Assembly: GCA_932521035.1 (NCBI GenBank)
Contig: OW051496.1
Location: 558,001-622,000 of the forward strand
Reading direction: 5' to 3'
Origin: Oscheius dolichura
Lineage: Eukaryota; Nematoda; Chromadorea; Rhabditida; Rhabditidae
DNA: 64,000 bases
Below, piece after piece: positions 60,701 through 64,000 of the stretch; position 1 is the stretch's first letter; each line of letters begins with the position of its first letter. The position numbers were made by a program, and so were the translations under genes. The notes below the pieces were generated by a model that did no database searches, was not told where the DNA came from, and was given only the letters and a program-made list of their open reading frames with translations.

Positions 60701-61130
60701 GTTTTACTCATCATTGAAAAGTTGAAAAAAAATGAAGCCATGCCAATTAACAATTGCTTTCTGTTGGACTTTTAGCTGCCTCTAAAGAGATCAATTGACT
60801 TTTTTGTCCAATTTCCCTTCCTTACCTTGCTTTTATTCTGTTCCATGGGCCATTCAAATACTCTAAGACCCAGCAGAGTTCGGTATGCGTTCGTTGCTAT
60901 TGACTGTAAATATTTTATACTGTTCTTCTCACAATTCAAATATTGTAAGACCAAAAGAGTTCAGTTCCAGAATGATTACATCGTGATGTTCTTGTTCGAT
61001 TTAGCCTTTTTACGCCTATTTTTATCCTGTTCCATGGGCCATTCAAACACCCTAACACCGAAACAGTTTAGTTCAGTTCGGACAATCGATAAAAATACTG
61101 TAAAATATGCTCTTCTTTATCGAAAAATCA
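57720..61130. repeat. long degenerate tandem array downstream of the CWC25 gene
   Basis: After a CT-dinucleotide run (about 57725-57753), two phrase families recur every 200-300 bp. CTTATACTTC(A/T) is at about 57817, 57933, 58136, 58357, 58603, 58851 and 59141. TTTTATCCTGTTTCGCC / ATTCAAAT is at about 59472, 59694, 60133, 60428, 60590, 60832 and 61020. The last two share TGTTCCATGGGCCATTCAAA. The units have diverged beyond simple alignment. No gene is recognised within. Confidence 0.55.
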
Positions 61131-61135
61131 ACAAT

Positions 61136-62866
61136 TTATCGGCTGGTAAACTTGCGTTCCATATAGCCGTGTGACTTCTGTAGGGTCTTCTTATTACTGT
61201 GGAGACGTTGTTCAATGGATAAATCAGCCGTTGCCGTGTTCAATTGAGCTCTAAAAATCATTGATAATAAATTGTTTCAATTGAATTATAATAGAAACAA
61301 ACCTGATAAAAGAGGGAGCCTTCTTATCCCGCTCCTCCTCTTCTTCCTTTTCATTATCCTCTATAGCTTTTTTCATATTTTTGTATCGAGTATTATTCCT
61401 CCATTCTGCGTTATCCTGGAAATTTTTAGCCATAAAAAAATCGAAAAAAGAGTCCAAAACCTGCATTTCCTTTAATTTCGCGGCCTTCTCTTCTTCCGTT
61501 AGCGGCTTCCTCTTGTCCCGCTTCTAAATTTTTCAAATTACAGGAAAAGACGAACTACCGTACCACTGGAAGATTTGCTGGAGGCAGTTTCTTCAATTTA
61601 TAGGGATTCTCCCCTGTTTCTTCCTTTTCATCAGTCTCATCTTTCTTCTCCTTCACCGCGACCAATCCATATCCTTCATATTTCTTTTTCCGCTCCCGAT
61701 CCTCTCGATCGTAATGTTCCGGAAGTTTTTCATCCTTTTCTTCATCTCCAGAACTTGTAGTAGCCTAAAATAATCGAATTAGACGGTTTTTTGGGTTACT
61801 GTATACCGCGCAATGCGCGTTAACAACGGACGACCGTTGTTTAGCAGCGCGCGTTGGGTGAAATTCACTAAACAGAATTGAAACTGTTGAATGAATTTTT
61901 CTCCATTTTTGGGACATTTTTATAATTTTTAGGTTACTTATTCGTAATCAGGAGAAATTTCTGAATATTCTGGAACCAATCTTCGGGTTTTAGAGATTTT
62001 TTTGAGAAAGAAACTCATGTTTCGAGCTGTCTATATAAGATTTGGCGATTGTGGAAAAAACAATTATTGCTTTGTCTTGTAGGAACTTAAAAAGCACAGT
62101 AAGAACCGTTTTCTGGGTTACTGTAGCTGCACCAGGTTCGTAAACAGCGGGCAGCTGTTGCTTGGCGCCGCGCGTTGGACGAAATTCGTAAAATTGCAAT
62201 TTCAATTGCATTTTCTCCCATTTTTTCAAATTTTCAATAGTTTAAATTGCCTATTTAACTTCAGCTAAACAGTTTTCAATATTGCTTTGATGGTGCAGTT
62301 TTCAACAAAAAAATACCTGGGTCCTAAGATGAGCAGGAATGTGTGAGTCAAAATTTCTCTCCTGGGAAGGGCTTTTCGAGGCGCTCTTGCTTTTCTCTTT
62401 TTCTCTAAAAAAATACAATAAAATAACGTCATTAAAAATAAAGAAACCTTTTGGGTGATGGTTTTCTTTCCGGCGAGGAAGAGCTCGAAGAATCGTGACG
62501 TCTTTTCCTGATAGGAGACCTGGATCGAGATTTTCGAGCTGGACTGGGGCGCCTTCTAAAATTGCCAAAATTACAATAAGAAATTGAAATTCTATCAAAC
62601 CTGGTGGGCTCCCGTTTTGGCGAAGGCGACTCGCTATCATGGCGCTTCTTTCTCGGAGGAGAGCTGCTCTCTTTCCGCTTTTTCCTGGAAAAATAGGACA
62701 AATACGTTTTTTGAAAGGAAAATACCATAGCCTGTCGTCACCAGACGATGATCTGGAACGGCGTCGTCTAGGAGATGGTGATCGTTTTTGATGGGATCGT
62801 CTCTGTTCAATAGGAGAGCGTCGCCTTTCTCGGCGCGGAGGCGAGGCATGATGTCTCCTTCTGTCA
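61136..62866 (-). CDS. pre-mRNA splicing factor CWC25, C-terminal part
   Basis: Eight exons join in frame (62866-62726, 62684-62601, 62555-62448, 62404-62317, 61764-61564, 61523-61461, 61415-61303, 61250-61136), about 303 codons; 5' exons with the conserved N-terminus lie upstream and were not found in the window. Exons 1-4 encode an Arg/Ser-rich, Pro-containing tract (for example RRRSRSSSGDD, RKSRSRSPIRKRRH). Then HYDREDRERKKKYEGYGLVA, and the family tail EEEKAAKLKEMQDNAEWRNN, RYKNMKKAIED, KAPSFIRAQLNTAT, DLSIEQRLHSNKKTLQKSHG. In yeast and human, CWC25 joins the spliceosome to promote the first catalytic step. Assignment rests on the C-terminal pattern and is fairly strong. Two interspersed repeats sit in its largest intron. 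Confidence 0.75.
61795..61970 (+). repeat. GTTTAC/GCGCG interspersed repeat, copy E (intronic)
   Basis: Begins GGTTACTGTATACCGCGC, has GTTAACAACGGACGACCG, TTGTTTAGCAGCGCGCGTTG and GGTGAAATTC, then CGTAATCAGGAGAAATTTCT. In the CWC25 intron 61765-62316. Confidence 0.7.
62110..62240 (+). repeat. GTTTAC/GCGCG interspersed repeat, copy F (intronic)
   Basis: GGGTTACTGTAGCTG, CGTAAACAGCGGGCAGCTG, TTGGCGCCGCGCGTTGGACG and AAATTC; same intron as copy E and same orientation. Confidence 0.7.
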
Positions 62867-62939
62867 CTGGAAATACGGTAGTTTCAAACCATTCCTGAAG
62901 CCAAAAGAAACAAAAATGTGAAGGGATGATGGTGCCAAA

Positions 62940-63520
62940 AGATTTTCATATGAAACCCCCCTGACCAGGTGGAATTTGCGCCAATTCCGGGGTTTTTTAG
63001 AAATTGCGGGTCTGTTTGAAGCCCGGCTTTTAGAATTCCTCATATTTATGTTTCAATCAATCCATAAGTATTTAGGAATTGCACAAAATTCGTTGTAATT
63101 CTCGTAAAATTTATTGAAAATCAGAGGTTTCATATTTGGTACAAAGACCGGTCTGTTCTTTTTCTTTGCTAACTCCTACGGGTGGAAGGAACAAAAAGAA
63201 ATGTTGATTTCACTATGTTCTTTTGGGTTATTCTTCCGTCCTTCTGGATTTTGGGGGCCGTCACCATTTTGGATCTCCCCTATTACCGGGCTGGAGACGC
63301 TATCCAATTTGTGGAACAAAAGGCTCCTTAGATTTTAAAAATTGGCGGGGTTCCACGTTTTGTTTTTAAATTCCCAATTATGCTTCATTCTACTCATAAA
63401 AACTTAGGAATTTCAAAAAATCTGTTGTGCCCCTTGCCAATAGTAATAAACTTTGTTCAATACTGCCGGTTTCGTTTTTGGTACAAAGACTGCTCTGTTC
63501 TGTTTTCTGGCTAAAAAGGA
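62940..63520. repeat. diverged tandem duplication, period about 340 bp
   Basis: Positions 63000-63160 and 63330-63510 share, in order, an ATTCCTCAT or ATTCCCAAT segment, TAAGTATTTAGGAATTGCA / AAAACTTAGGAATTTCA, AAATTCGTTGT / AAATCTGTTGT and TTTGGTACAAAGAC(C/T)G. It lies where 5' exons of the CWC25 gene might be expected, but none is visible. Confidence 0.55.
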
Positions 63521-64000
63521 AGAATTCCTCATTGCGAAGGAATGGAAAAGGAAAGTAAAATAAATAAATAAAAACTAGTGGAGGAGGATTCTAGCCAGTT
63601 TCATTTTGAAGTCTATTGGAGAAAATACGGTATGCTACCAAAAGAGCGGGGGTTGGAGAGCTTGTGGGTTAAAACTGGAGCTAAAACGATTTTTTATGGC
63701 AAAAACCTAGTCGGATTTGGCCTTTTCTCTTTCTGGGTGTAACTAGAGAGCTCGAATGTTTCAATTTATGATTAAAATCGGTTCCTTGGGCCAATGCTAG
63801 TGTTTGTTTTGTTGGTAAAAAGGGAACAATATTGGGAAATGGCGAGGAATCTACAAAAGGGGAACAATACCACAAATAACGGCTGTTTTTGACTTTTTCT
63901 TTTCATCCGGGGGGCTGCCGTCCCCCGACCACCCGCCTAGGTCCCGCTTTACAGTCTTTCTTATTCAGTTTCGTCAACTGTCGTGGAATTACAGAGGCAT
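63521..64000. other. window edge; second copy of a GGGAACAATA repeat
   Basis: Positions 63830-63920 match 33985-34070: GGGGAACAATACCACAAATA, AACGGCTG and GGGGGGCTGCCG. No gene is recognised. Confidence 0.45.

Noticed and set aside
60827..61174. 115-aa plus ORF containing CSMGHSNTL twice
   Set aside because: The duplicated peptide is the translated DNA repeat of the 57.7-61.1 kb array; its end is antisense to the last CWC25 exon.
62720..62732. A GC-AG intron in the CWC25 gene (AG then GCTATG)
   Set aside because: A normal GT donor 6 nt further on (TATG then GTATTT) keeps the same frame, so no unusual splice class is needed.

Overview
The window looks like nuclear DNA of a free-living nematode, probably a rhabditid. 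Introns are mostly 40-300 nt with TTTTCAG-type acceptors. Some acceptors lie just before a start codon, as expected for spliced-leader trans-splicing (one ends 1 nt before the ATG of the receptor gene). The gene set also fits: a secreted C-type lectin, a fibrinogen-related protein, a biogenic-amine-type GPCR, a cornichon-like membrane protein and the splicing factor CWC25. Gene models below were assembled by hand from splice signals and reading-frame continuity; exon ends may be off by a few bases.

Layout: (1) 0.6-3.0 kb, minus: a protein kinase with C-terminal Kelch repeats. (2) 3.0-8.4 kb: repeats, including one terminal-inverted-repeat (TIR) element and tRNA-like scraps. (3) 8.46-9.21 kb, plus: cornichon-like protein, tail-to-tail with an unrecognised minus-strand gene (9.35-9.97 kb). 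(4) 10.59-11.28 kb: foldback transposon. (5) 11.53-14.87 kb, minus: nine-exon aminergic-type GPCR. (6) 14.9-35.3 kb: about 20 kb with almost no recognisable coding sequence, made of decayed tandem units and many copies of a 16-bp motif. (7) 35.3-36.8 kb, plus: C-type lectin. (8) 36.8-40.9 kb: orphan minus exon, a TIR element carrying a tRNA-like core, short palindromes. (9) 40.9-50.4 kb, plus: ten-exon fibrinogen-domain gene whose sixth intron contains a complete antisense gene for another secreted protein. (10) 50.4-61.1 kb: a probable secreted-protein fragment, then long degenerate tandem arrays. (11) 61.1-62.9 kb, minus: C-terminal part of CWC25. (12) 62.9-64 kb: a diverged tandem duplication.

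Three or four genes between 35 and 52 kb encode predicted secreted proteins (lectin, fibrinogen-type lectin, two unrecognised ones), so this stretch may be a block of extracellular or innate-defence proteins. The strongest unexplained signal is the motif GCCACAGTTAGACAGC. Its 13-base core occurs 23 times by my count, in both orientations, with roughly 20 further variants, in clusters at 13.9-31.3, 42.0-45.7 and 52.6-55.7 kb and never in a recognised exon. A second interspersed family of about 150 bp (GTTTAC/GCGCG repeat) sits repeatedly inside introns.
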